Origin: Bacteroidales bacterium GP3
GTDB taxonomy: Bacteria; Bacteroidota; Bacteroidia; Bacteroidales; Muribaculaceae
Assembly: GCA_001701075.1 (NCBI GenBank)
Contig: DAAK01000192.1
Coordinates: 17,366-34,376 of the forward strand
Length of the DNA: 17,011 nt
Reading direction: 5' to 3'
Shown: positions 7,500-15,454 of the stretch, piece by piece
How positions within the stretch are numbered: position 1 is the stretch's first letter
Layout of the letters: every line of letters starts with the position of its first letter
Notes under the pieces: model-generated
Database searches by the model: none
The model's input: the letters and a program-made list of their open reading frames with translations, nothing else
Told to the model about the DNA's origin: nothing
Made by a program: the position numbers and the translations under genes

Positions 7500-8515
7500 C
7501 GTATGAGGAAGCGGAATCTGTTGATGTTCTTGAGAGCAACGCCAGTGCCGCGTGCTACAGCGGTCAACGGATCATCCGCTACTTTGAATTCAATGTGGAA
7601 CTTGTCGGTAAGTCGCTTGTCAAGGCCTCTGAGAAGTGCACCGCCGCCAGCAAGATAGATGCCGTTTCTGACGATGTCGGCATAAAGTTCAGGAGGTGTC
7701 TGGTCGAGAGCTGCAAGGATAGCTGTTTCCATCTTGGCAATCGTCTTCTCGATGCTATGGGCAATTTCCTCGTGTGTGACAGCTACTTCCATTGGGAGGG
7801 CTGTCATCCTGTTAGGACCTCTCACGATGAATGGTTCAGGTGGATTTTCGAGTTCTGTGAGCGCACTTCCTACCTGAATCTTGATTCTTTCGGCCATTGA
7901 AGTGCCGATCTTCAGATTGTGTACTCTTCCCATATGCTCCTGGATATCAGCAGTAAGGTCGTTGCCGGCCACGCGGATGCTCTTGTTGCTGACAATGCCT
8001 CCAAGTGATATTACGGCAATCTCAGTGCTACCGCCACCTATGTCTACTATCATGTTGCCTTCCGGAGCCTCAACGTCGAGTCCGATGCCGAGTGCAGCTG
8101 CCATAGGCTCGTAGATCATGAACACGTCGCGTCCTCCGGCATGTTCGCTTGAGTCGCGCACCGCACGAATTTCTACTTCTGTGGAGCCTGATGGAATACA
8201 AACTACCATACGAAGACTTGGGGAGAACCAGCGGCGTTTGCTATTGACCATCTTCACGAGCCCGCGTATCATTTGCTCGGCTGCGTTAAAGTCGGCGATA
8301 ACGCCATCACGAAGCGGACGGATTGTGCGGATGCCCGGGGGCTCCTTGCCTTCCATCTGGTGAGCTTCTTCTCCTACGGCAAGAAGCTTGTCTGTCTTAT
8401 TGTCGATAGCCACTACTGATGGCTGATTGACTACTATCTTGTCTTTATGGATGATAATGGAATTGGCAGTGCCAAGGTCCATCGCAATTTCCTGTGTTAA
8501 TGAAAATAGTCCCAT
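7496..8515 (-). CDS. mreB: Rod shape-determining protein MreB (bacterial actin)
   Basis: MreB is the membrane-associated actin homologue whose filaments orient the elongasome. The 339-residue protein has the actin/Hsp70-fold nucleotide motifs in order: phosphate-1 DLGTAN (13-18), EPMAAALGIG (136-145), phosphate-2 DIGGGSTE (158-165) and the adenosine loop GIYLAGGGALLRG (285-297). The N-terminal MGLFS can act as a short membrane-contact stretch. It heads the operon; the region upstream carries a TAACTTTG -7 match and a terminator for the preceding unit, so transcription of the five rod genes probably begins here. In many Bacteroidales purH lies just upstream of mreB; here a TPR gene does. Confidence 0.98.
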   Translation of the reverse strand: MGLFSLTQEIAMDLGTANSIIIHKDKIVVNQPSVVAIDNKTDKLLAVGEEAHQMEGKEPPGIRTIRPLRDGVIADFNAAEQMIRGLVKMVNSKRRWFSPSLRMVVCIPSGSTEVEIRAVRDSSEHAGGRDVFMIYEPMAAALGIGLDVEAPEGNMIVDIGGGSTEIAVISLGGIVSNKSIRVAGNDLTADIQEHMGRVHNLKIGTSMAERIKIQVGSALTELENPPEPFIVRGPNRMTALPMEVAVTHEEIAHSIEKTIAKMETAILAALDQTPPELYADIVRNGIYLAGGGALLRGLDKRLTDKFHIEFKVADDPLTAVARGTGVALKNINRFRFLIR

Positions 8516-8710
8516 ATAAATATATTGTGTTGGGTGAATCCGTATTTGTCGTTTCGACTTGCAAAGTTACTTATTTTTTTTCAATTTTGATACATATGAT
8601 ATATAAAAATTTCTAAAAAAGTTATCACTTATCCAATTTTCTTTTAAGAATGTAGATATTTACATGGTTTTCACCCTTAAGTTGAGTTTCGAAACCTAGG
8701 TCATATATAG
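8516..8710 (-). promoter_or_regulatory. mreB operon promoter/leader region
   Basis: This AT-rich stretch lies between the mreB start and the terminator of the TPR gene. On the minus strand TAACTTTG (8562-8569) fits the Bacteroidota -7 element exactly and is followed by GCA, as in many promoters of the phylum. It would give a leader of about 40 nt. I do not find a TTTG at 19-21 bp upstream, so the -33 element is weak or missing. Two small dyads lie further upstream: a 16-bp imperfect palindrome at 8650-8665 (one mismatch per half) and GTTTCGAAAC at 8686-8695. They could be operator sites; nothing identifies a regulator. Confidence 0.5.
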
Positions 8711-8753
8711 TTAAAATAAACAGGCGCAAATGATTATTTATCATCTGCGCCTG
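8711..8753 (-). terminator. Intrinsic terminator of the gyrA-TPR unit
   Basis: In the minus-strand RNA a 14-bp stem (arms 8740-8753 and 8721-8734, all pairs Watson-Crick except one G-U) closes a 5-nt loop and is followed by a U-rich tail (8711-8720, TTTATTTTAA). It lies 32 bp after the TPR stop codon. The stem base is GC-rich (CAGGCGCA). This separates the gyrA-TPR unit from the mre operon. Confidence 0.9.
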
Positions 8754-8785
8754 TTCTGTTATGTCAGGGGCCTACCCTCTGTTGC

Positions 8786-10000
8786 TTAGTTGAAGTAAGT
8801 GGTGAGAGCGTAGTCGATGTTCTCGATGAGATAGTCAAGGTCGCTATCATTAGAGTTCATTGCTTTTGCTTTGTCAGCAATAGCTTTAGCAGCCTCGAAG
8901 TAGTTGGTCTTCACGTCAAGACGAGCAGCGCGAGCTTCTTCGCTGTTGCCTTCGATGGTGTTCCACTTGTCAGCGCCGACACGATAAATCTTTTTGCCTG
9001 CATTCTTAAGGGTTTCAAAGTCTACGCCGTCCATAGCGACTGCTTTTCTGTAGTCGTTTACAGATTCGTCATCCTTATTCATACGGTCATAGACGAAACC
9101 ACGAAGTCCATAAAGACCTGCATTGTCGGGGTTAGCAGCGATAAGTTCGCTCACTTTTGCTACAGCCTGGTCATATTTCCCATCAGAAACGAGGAAGTTA
9201 ACGATATTGTTGATGAAAAGAGGTTCATCCATACCATATTTCTGATAGCCAGATTCCGCAATTTCCATGATTTTGTCCTTAGCAGTCTGTTCCATTGTGG
9301 AATCACGCTGAGCAGCTACCTGCCAGCATGCAATTTCATAGACGTATGCCTGCTTGTCGTCGTAGCCAACGCCACGAGCCTTGCGGAATGCATCTGCACT
9401 CTTGTAGATGTCATTGCCGGAATATGCAGCAAGACCTGCGTTGAAATAAGCAGTGCCGCGGTCAGCATCAGGAAGTTCGAGCTTTTCATCTTTCATGAAT
9501 TCTTGCTCAGGCATGTCAGCATATATCATGAAGCTTTCATAAGCTTCGGGATAAACTTTCTGTCCGTTGAAGAAGTCCACACCAGCCTGGAAGTAATCGT
9601 TGGCATGTCCCTTGAGAGCGTTGACGATAGTCTTCGGAGTCTTTGTGTCTACTTTTCCTTTTTCATTTGGAATTGCAGCAAGTGGGAGAGCCTTAACATA
9701 GTTGTTGTAGCCATTGATCAGATTCTGACCCATCTTGAGTTTGTCGACAGAAGCAGGATTGATCATGCTGTTGGTAAGATCCTTGTCGAAAGCGTCGAAT
9801 TCGATCTTGCCGGCGATAAAGTATGTCTGAGCATCGTTGGCTGTTTCGGGATTTTGCATTGCCTCGTTGATCAGGGCACGAGCCTCTTCGATCTTGTCAG
9901 GCTTGCCTGAAAGCTTTTTTGCAGCTTCCACATTAGCTTTCTGTGCGCTCATCGAGCCTATGGCTGCGAAGCAGAGCGCGAGTGTCATGAGCTTTTTCAT
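8786..10000 (-). CDS. Exported tetratricopeptide-repeat protein downstream of gyrA
   Basis: This 404-residue protein has a clear signal peptide (positively charged MKK, hydrophobic core, cleavage after SMSA at about residue 19) and no lipobox, so it should be periplasmic. The rest is helical and repeat-like. The best TPR-type stretch is ~266-325, with the ANPDNAGLYGLRGFVYDRMN phrase (290-309) followed by DDESVNDYRKAVAMDG; another helical pair around 185-210 (DRGTAYFNAGLAAYSG) resembles a second repeat block. No catalytic motif is visible. TPR proteins act as protein-binding scaffolds. The start is 21 bp after the gyrA stop with no promoter match between, so it is probably on the gyrA transcript; a terminator follows. 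I recall TPR proteins in this place next to gyrA in other Bacteroidales. Its function is unknown. Confidence 0.88.
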   Translation of the reverse strand: MKKLMTLALCFAAIGSMSAQKANVEAAKKLSGKPDKIEEARALINEAMQNPETANDAQTYFIAGKIEFDAFDKDLTNSMINPASVDKLKMGQNLINGYNNYVKALPLAAIPNEKGKVDTKTPKTIVNALKGHANDYFQAGVDFFNGQKVYPEAYESFMIYADMPEQEFMKDEKLELPDADRGTAYFNAGLAAYSGNDIYKSADAFRKARGVGYDDKQAYVYEIACWQVAAQRDSTMEQTAKDKIMEIAESGYQKYGMDEPLFINNIVNFLVSDGKYDQAVAKVSELIAANPDNAGLYGLRGFVYDRMNKDDESVNDYRKAVAMDGVDFETLKNAGKKIYRVGADKWNTIEGNSEEARAARLDVKTNYFEAAKAIADKAKAMNSNDSDLDYLIENIDYALTTYFN

Positions 10001-10021
10001 TTTGGTTTGTTTTATAGATTA

Positions 10022-12583
10022 TTAATTATTTTCGTTATCTCTTTCAGTTTCTTCAGTTTCAACTTGAATTTCTACATCTACGGCATTTTCAGCCTCTTCG
10101 GCCTCTATCTCCTTTTCAACCTCTTCTTCCGGGTCGGAATCTACGACACAGACGGAAGCGATGCGGTCGCCACGTTTTGTGAGGTCGATTAGCTTGACGC
10201 CCTGGGTGTTTCTTCCTTGCAGGCGAAGTGTGTCGACAGGCAGACGGAGTGTGATGCCGCTCTGGTTGATGATCATCAGGTCGTTGGCATCTGTCACTTT
10301 CTTGATGGCCACCATGTTGCCTGTCTTGTCGGTGACATTGAGTGTCTTGACTCCCTTTCCGCCGCGATGCATGCTTACAGGATAATCGTCAAGATTTGTT
10401 CGTTTGCCAAATCCGTTTTCCGACACTACGAGGATGCTATGCTCGTTGTCGTCAGTCTTTGCAGTCACCATGCCTACCACCTCATCTTCGTCGTTGCGGA
10501 GGGTCATTCCTCGTACGCCAGTTGAGACGCGACCCATCTCACGGAGTTCTGATTCGCTGAAGCGGGTAGCATAGCCGGCTTTGCTGGCGAGTATCACCTG
10601 TGTGTCGCCATCAGTAAGCTCTACCTGGAGCAGAGAGTCGTCTTCACGGATGATGATGGCGTTGACGCCATTTGCACGCGGACGGCTGTAGGCTTCAAGT
10701 GGTGTCTTCTTGACAACTCCATTGCGGGTTGCAAAGAGAAGGTTGTGGCTATTGACAAATTCTTCGTCATTTAGGTTCTTGATGCATATGAATGCGTTGA
10801 CAGCATCATCGGCATCAATGTTGAGAAGGTTCTGTATTGCACGACCCTTCGAGTTCTTTGCGAACTCTGGAATTTCATACACTTTAAGCCAGTAACATCT
10901 TCCCTTGTTGGTGAAGAAGAGCATGTAGTTATGGTTTGTGGCCGGATATATGTGCTCGATGAAGTCCTGGTCGCGTGTGCTGCTTCCCTTGGCACCGACA
11001 CCTCCGCGGTTTTGTGCGCGGAATTCAGTAAGAGGGGTGCGCTTGATGTATCCGAGATGTGAGATAGTGATGATCATCTCATCGTCTGGATAGAAATCTT
11101 CAGCATTGAGGTCGCTTGAATACATGCTTATCTTTGTGCGTCGTTCATCACCGAACTTGTCACGTATTTCAATCAGTTCCTCTTTCATGACGTTGCGGCA
11201 AACGGCATCATCGTTGAGAATCTGATTGTAGAATTCGATCTGCTTCATCAGTTCATCGTATTCAGCATGCAGTTTGTCTAGTTCCAGTCCGGTGAGCTGG
11301 CGGAGTCTCATTTCCACGATAGCCCGAGTCTGGATTTCGTCAAGTCCGAAGTTCTGGCTCAGTTTTTCGCGGGCCTCATCTGTGGTGCGCGAATTGCGTA
11401 TTATCTTGATTACCTCGTCGATGTTGTCGCAGGCAATCATCAATCCTTTCAGTATGTGAGCACGTTCCTCAGCCTTGCGAAGAAGGAACTTGGTGCGTCG
11501 GATCACTACCTCGTGGCGGTGAGCGACGAAATATTCAAGTATCTCCTTAAGGTTGAGAGTGCGAGGGCGACCATTGACGAGAGCCACATTGTTTACGCTG
11601 AAGCTTGTCTGGAGCTGTGTGAGCTTGTAAAGCTTGTTAAGCACTACGCGCGCGTTAGCTTCGCGCTTGATGTCTATTGCAATATGAATCTTGCCGCGGG
11701 CTGATGTGTCGGTGATGTCGGAGATTCCTTCGATCTTCTTTTCTTCCACCATGTCGGCGATGCTCTTCACGAGATCGTTTTTGAGCACTCCATAGGGAAT
11801 CTCGCTGACGATAATCTGGTCGTGGGTGCCGGTAGACTCAATCTCAGCCTTGGCACGCAGCACGATGCGTCCGCGTCCTGTCTCATAAGCGTCCCTTACA
11901 CCCTGCATGCCGAAAATCTCTCCTCCTGTCGGGAAGTCAGGGGCTGTGATGTATTTCATAAGACCCTCGATGTCAATGTCAGGATTGTCAATGAGTGCAA
12001 GCGATGCGTTGAGTGACTCTGTAAGGTTGTGGGGTGGCATGTTGGTGGCCATACCCACGGCAATGCCGGCAGCTCCGTTGACGAGAAGGTTAGGGATTCT
12101 CGTAGGAAGTACTGTCGGTTCCTTAGTGGTGTTGTCGAAGTTGGGCACAAAGTCAACGGTATCGGAGTCGAGGTCGCGTAGCATTTCCTCGCCCATGCGT
12201 GAGAGCTTTACCTCAGTATATCGCATTGCGGCAGGGGAGTCGCCGTCGATAGAACCGAAGTTTCCTTGTCCAAACACAAGAGGATATCGTAAAGACCATT
12301 CCTGTGCGAGACGCACCATGGTCATATATATCGAGGAGTCGCCGTGAGGGTGATAGTGACCCATCACGTCGCCTACGATACGTGCTGATTTCTTGGTGTC
12401 GCCCGAGAAATAGTTGCCTACTTCTCCCATGCCGTATAGTACACGGCGGTGAACGGGCTTGAATCCATCGCGGACATCAGGGAGTGCACGCGACACAATG
12501 ACCGACATCGAATAGTCGATGTAGGCGCTTTTCATTTCCGATTCTATATTGACCGGAATAATCTTATCTTCGTCAATAGTCAT
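10022..12583 (-). CDS. gyrA: DNA gyrase subunit A
   Basis: GyrA is the DNA-cleaving and rejoining subunit of gyrase (A2B2), which introduces negative supercoils with ATP from GyrB. The 853-residue protein contains the winged-helix/tower region, with catalytic Tyr122 in AAMRYTE (118-124). The quinolone-determining stretch HGDSSIYMT (80-88) numbers exactly as in E. coli, with Ser83 kept but Met at position 87 in place of Asp. The C-terminal pinwheel starts near 500. At the usual GyrA-box position the sequence is QNRGGVG (524-530), and a second, closer match HRGGKG lies at 739-744. An acidic tail (~818-853) ends the protein. ParC is the alternative; the tail and the GyrA-box-like wrapping motifs favour GyrA. 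A strong promoter lies directly upstream. Confidence 0.97.
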   Translation of the reverse strand: MTIDEDKIIPVNIESEMKSAYIDYSMSVIVSRALPDVRDGFKPVHRRVLYGMGEVGNYFSGDTKKSARIVGDVMGHYHPHGDSSIYMTMVRLAQEWSLRYPLVFGQGNFGSIDGDSPAAMRYTEVKLSRMGEEMLRDLDSDTVDFVPNFDNTTKEPTVLPTRIPNLLVNGAAGIAVGMATNMPPHNLTESLNASLALIDNPDIDIEGLMKYITAPDFPTGGEIFGMQGVRDAYETGRGRIVLRAKAEIESTGTHDQIIVSEIPYGVLKNDLVKSIADMVEEKKIEGISDITDTSARGKIHIAIDIKREANARVVLNKLYKLTQLQTSFSVNNVALVNGRPRTLNLKEILEYFVAHRHEVVIRRTKFLLRKAEERAHILKGLMIACDNIDEVIKIIRNSRTTDEAREKLSQNFGLDEIQTRAIVEMRLRQLTGLELDKLHAEYDELMKQIEFYNQILNDDAVCRNVMKEELIEIRDKFGDERRTKISMYSSDLNAEDFYPDDEMIITISHLGYIKRTPLTEFRAQNRGGVGAKGSSTRDQDFIEHIYPATNHNYMLFFTNKGRCYWLKVYEIPEFAKNSKGRAIQNLLNIDADDAVNAFICIKNLNDEEFVNSHNLLFATRNGVVKKTPLEAYSRPRANGVNAIIIREDDSLLQVELTDGDTQVILASKAGYATRFSESELREMGRVSTGVRGMTLRNDEDEVVGMVTAKTDDNEHSILVVSENGFGKRTNLDDYPVSMHRGGKGVKTLNVTDKTGNMVAIKKVTDANDLMIINQSGITLRLPVDTLRLQGRNTQGVKLIDLTKRGDRIASVCVVDSDPEEEVEKEIEAEEAENAVDVEIQVETEETERDNENN

Positions 12584-12606
12584 TTTAGCCTAATCTTTTC
12601 AACTTA

Positions 12607-12638
12607 CAAAATTAGCTAAAAAAACTCAGATATGCAAA
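12607..12638 (-). promoter_or_regulatory. gyrA promoter (Bacteroidota consensus)
   Basis: On the minus strand TTTG (12635-12638) and TAATTTTG (12607-12614) are separated by exactly 20 bp. This is a full match to the -33/-7 consensus for the primary sigma factor of the phylum. Transcription would start near 12600, giving a leader of under 20 nt before the ATG at 12583, with no Shine-Dalgarno. It sits just downstream of the clpC terminator, so gyrA is expected to be transcribed independently. Confidence 0.8.
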
Positions 12639-12645
12639 TATCGTT

Positions 12646-12680
12646 ACAAAAAAAGGCGTTACCAACCGCGGTAACGCCTT
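12646..12680 (-). terminator. Intrinsic terminator of clpC
   Basis: In the minus-strand RNA an 11-bp stem (AAGGCGTTACC, arms 12670-12680 and 12653-12663) closes a 6-nt loop. The base of the stem runs into a tract of seven U residues (the A-run at 12648-12654 on the plus strand). It lies about 60 bp after the clpC stop and just upstream of the gyrA promoter. Confidence 0.93.
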
Positions 12681-12741
12681 ATATTCCTTAAGGTATGCGC
12701 CAATAACCCTTAACTTACGCTTGCGAAAGCAGAATGTAAGG

Positions 12742-15303
12742 TTATTCGCATGGGTCTTTGTAGTCAAAATCGAGCCGTTCGGAATCGGGATCCTTCCTGC
12801 TGACTTCAATCACGCCTCCAAGTTTGCCGTCGGCATTTAGTTTCAGCAAGAGCTCAGCAAGATCATCTTCAAGGTATTTCTGGATGGCCCTTTTCAGTGG
12901 TCGGGCTCCGAAATTCTTGTCATAGCCCTTGTTTGCAATGAATTCCTTGGCTTCTTCAGAGAGATGCAGCTCATATCCAAGCTTCATGACTCGGCCATAG
13001 AAGTCAGCGAGTTCTACGTCGATGATCTTGAAGATTGCATCCTTGTCAAGCTGATCAAACATGACGATGTCGTCGATACGGTTGAGGAATTCGGGCGAGA
13101 AAGCACGGTTGAGTGCTTTGGAAATCACTCCCTGAGCCTGTTTCTTATCGTCGGCGGCAGTGTTGAAACCGACTCCTGTGGTGCCGAAATCCTTCAGTTG
13201 CCGGCTTCCGACATTGGAAGTCATGATGATGATTGTGTTCTTGAAGTCAATCTTCCTTCCGAGTGAATCTGTCAGTCTTCCTTCGTCCATTACCTGGAGA
13301 AGGAGGTTGAACACGTCAGGATGAGCCTTTTCAATCTCATCGAGCAAGACTACTGAATAGGGACGGCGGCGAACCTTCTCAGTAAGCTGTCCACCCTCTT
13401 CGTAGCCTACATATCCCGGAGGCGCACCGACAAGACGGCTGACGGTGAACTTCTCCATATATTCGCTCATGTCGACGCGGATGAGAGCATCTGTGCTGTC
13501 GAAGAGATATTCGGCGAGTTTCTTGGCGAGGTGAGTCTTGCCGACACCGGTAGGGCCGAGGAACATGAATACACCGATTGGTTTTTCAGGATCCTTCAAT
13601 CCGATTCTGTTGCGCTGGATAGCCTTCACCACTTTCTTGATGGCTTCATCCTGACCGATTACAGTTCCTTGCAGAGTATTTCCCATCTCAAGAAGGCGGT
13701 TACCTTCTGTCTGGGCTATACGCTGGGTAGGCACTCCTGTCATCATCGCGACAACTTCTGCCACCTTCTCATCATCTACGGTCTGACGCTCCTTGTCGAG
13801 CTTTGCTTCCCATTTTCCTTTCACTTTTTCAAGCTCGGCTTTCAGAGAAGTCTCGCGGTCGCGCAGATCCTTTGCCTTTGCGAAATCCTGCTCGTTGGCT
13901 GCCTGGAGCTTCTGCTCCGTAGTGGTGGCAATCTCGTTTTCAAGTGCATCAATTTCCTCTGGCACGATGATGTTGCTGATGTGGACACGGCTGCCAGCCT
14001 CGTCGAGGGCATCAAGAGCCTTGTCGGGGAAATTGCGGTCGCTGACGTAGCGCTCTGTAAGCTCCACACAAGCTTTCAGAGCTTCGTCGGTATAGACCAC
14101 ATTGTGGTGGTCTTCATATTTCGACTTCACTTGATTGAGGATCTCAAGAGTCTCCTCAGGAGTGGTTGGCTCCACGATGACTTTCTGGAATCGGCGTTCC
14201 AGGGCTCCATCCTTCTCGATGTTCTTGCGGTATTCATCGAGAGTGGTGGCGCCAATGCACTGTATCTCACCTCGCGCAAGGGCCGGTTTCAGCATATTGG
14301 CAGCATCCATAGTGCCCGGTGCGCTACCAGCTCCTACGATTGTATGAATCTCATCTATAAAGAGGATTATGTCAGGATTCTTCTGGAGCTCATCGAGTAC
14401 AGCCTTGATTCTTTCCTCAAACTGACCGCGATATTTGGTGCCGGCCACCATGCCTGCCATGTCGAGGCCAATTACGCGCTTGTTGAAGAGCACGCGGCTC
14501 ACCTTGCGCTGGTTGATACGGAGCGCAAGACCTTCTACGATGGCGGATTTACCTACGCCCGGTTCGCCGATAAGCACAGGATTGTTCTTCTTACGCCGGG
14601 ATAGTATCTGGGCAAGACGCTCGATTTCTGTCTCACGTCCCACTACCGGGTCGAGACGACCCTCAGCCGCGCTCTTTGTCATGTCGTAGCCAAATTTGTC
14701 AAGGGCAGGGGTGTCGGATTTCTCCTTCCCTTTTGAGCTGCTCTTCGACTTTGAGCTGCTTGGAGCTGTCGGTTCAAATTCATCTTCATCCTCCTCGTCG
14801 ATATCCGGATCTTCCTCATTATCCTTCTGTCCGAAGGGGAACGGAGGAATCTGGCCGGGGCCTATAGACTGAATGGAGATATCGAAATTGAGATATTTTT
14901 CCTTAAATTCTCTCAAGAACTCACTGTCCATCGATCGCTGGTCGTGGATAAGGGCAAGGAGGATATGCTCGCCGCCGATGACCGACGCATGCATCTTGCG
15001 GGCCTCTGAAGTAGCAAGCTGCAGATGGCGCACAGCCGGAAGGCTGATGCGGTATTGCTGCTCAAAGAGGGTAGTGGACTCTCCGGAGTTCACTTGCTCA
15101 GTGATGTATTCCTCCACCTCCTGACGCATCTTGTCGATGGGGACGCGGAGCTGCTTCAGGATCTTAAGGGCATAACCATTCTCATCTCTCAGGGCTGCAA
15201 GCACGAAGTGCTCGCTTGTGATGATCTTTGATTCAAATTCCTGAGCGATGTTGTAGGCTTGCTCCAAGATGGGTCTGAATTGCTTTGAATAGTCGTTCTT
15301 CAT
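12742..15303 (-). CDS. clpC: ClpC-type AAA+ unfoldase (ATP-dependent Clp protease ATP-binding subunit)
   Basis: This Hsp100 unfoldase feeds substrates to ClpP. The 853-residue protein has two Clp-N repeats (~1-145) and a linker rich in acidic residues and then Ser/Lys (~160-197). AAA1 has Walker A GEPGVGKS (246-253) and Walker B ILFIDE (313-318). A UVR-like segment (~453-490, [20 protein letters not shown]) follows. AAA2 has Walker A GPTGVGKT (583-590) and Walker B VVLLDE (651-656). A GVGF sequence (710-713) fits the hydrophobic loop that docks on ClpP. The UVR segment distinguishes ClpC from ClpA and ClpB. The gene lies between groEL and gyrA, bounded by terminators on both sides, so it is probably monocistronic. 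No start-site alternative is attractive: MKNDYSKQF is the normal beginning. Confidence 0.95.
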   Translation of the reverse strand: MKNDYSKQFRPILEQAYNIAQEFESKIITSEHFVLAALRDENGYALKILKQLRVPIDKMRQEVEEYITEQVNSGESTTLFEQQYRISLPAVRHLQLATSEARKMHASVIGGEHILLALIHDQRSMDSEFLREFKEKYLNFDISIQSIGPGQIPPFPFGQKDNEEDPDIDEEDEDEFEPTAPSSSKSKSSSKGKEKSDTPALDKFGYDMTKSAAEGRLDPVVGRETEIERLAQILSRRKKNNPVLIGEPGVGKSAIVEGLALRINQRKVSRVLFNKRVIGLDMAGMVAGTKYRGQFEERIKAVLDELQKNPDIILFIDEIHTIVGAGSAPGTMDAANMLKPALARGEIQCIGATTLDEYRKNIEKDGALERRFQKVIVEPTTPEETLEILNQVKSKYEDHHNVVYTDEALKACVELTERYVSDRNFPDKALDALDEAGSRVHISNIIVPEEIDALENEIATTTEQKLQAANEQDFAKAKDLRDRETSLKAELEKVKGKWEAKLDKERQTVDDEKVAEVVAMMTGVPTQRIAQTEGNRLLEMGNTLQGTVIGQDEAIKKVVKAIQRNRIGLKDPEKPIGVFMFLGPTGVGKTHLAKKLAEYLFDSTDALIRVDMSEYMEKFTVSRLVGAPPGYVGYEEGGQLTEKVRRRPYSVVLLDEIEKAHPDVFNLLLQVMDEGRLTDSLGRKIDFKNTIIIMTSNVGSRQLKDFGTTGVGFNTAADDKKQAQGVISKALNRAFSPEFLNRIDDIVMFDQLDKDAIFKIIDVELADFYGRVMKLGYELHLSEEAKEFIANKGYDKNFGARPLKRAIQKYLEDDLAELLLKLNADGKLGGVIEVSRKDPDSERLDFDYKDPCE

Positions 15304-15340
15304 TTATATATTGATGATTATACTTTTCTGTCATTATGTG

Positions 15341-15360
15341 TACAGGCTTGGAAGCCTGTA
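15341..15360. repeat. Perfect inverted repeat upstream of clpC
   Basis: TACAGGCTT and AAGCCTGTA flank a central GG, making a perfect 9-bp-arm dyad 37 bp upstream of the clpC ATG. As RNA it could fold as a 7-bp stem with a 6-nt loop, but no U tract follows in either direction, so it is a poor terminator. It is not the CIRCE element (TTAGCACTC-N9-GAGTGCTAA). An operator or 5'-leader hairpin is the likeliest role, by inference. I could not find a convincing TAnnTTTG promoter for clpC near it. Confidence 0.6.
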
Positions 15361-15390
15361 GCTCCATATATCAATAACAAATGGCGTGCC

Positions 15391-15434
15391 AAAAATGGTT
15401 AAGGCGGGTGTTGCGCTTGCAATCCCCGCCTTAA
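15391..15434 (-). terminator. Intrinsic terminator of groEL
   Basis: The arms TTAAGGCGGG (15399-15408) and CCCGCCTTAA (15425-15434) pair perfectly, and inside them TTGC/GCAA (15411-15414, 15419-15422) forms a second short stem around a 4-nt loop. In the minus-strand RNA the hairpin is followed, after CCA overlap bases, by five U residues (15391-15395). It begins 21 bp after the groEL stop. Confidence 0.85.
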
Positions 15435-15454
15435 TTATAGATGCATAAGATTGA

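Noticed and set aside
13531..14604. Long plus-strand open frame (357 codons) opposite clpC
   Set aside because: It lies wholly inside the well-supported clpC gene, shows no recognisable family, and is explained by codon bias of the sense gene.
15304..15454. CIRCE (HrcA) operator near groEL/clpC
   Set aside because: No TTAGCACTC/GAGTGCTAA-like half site is present; the dyad found has a different sequence.
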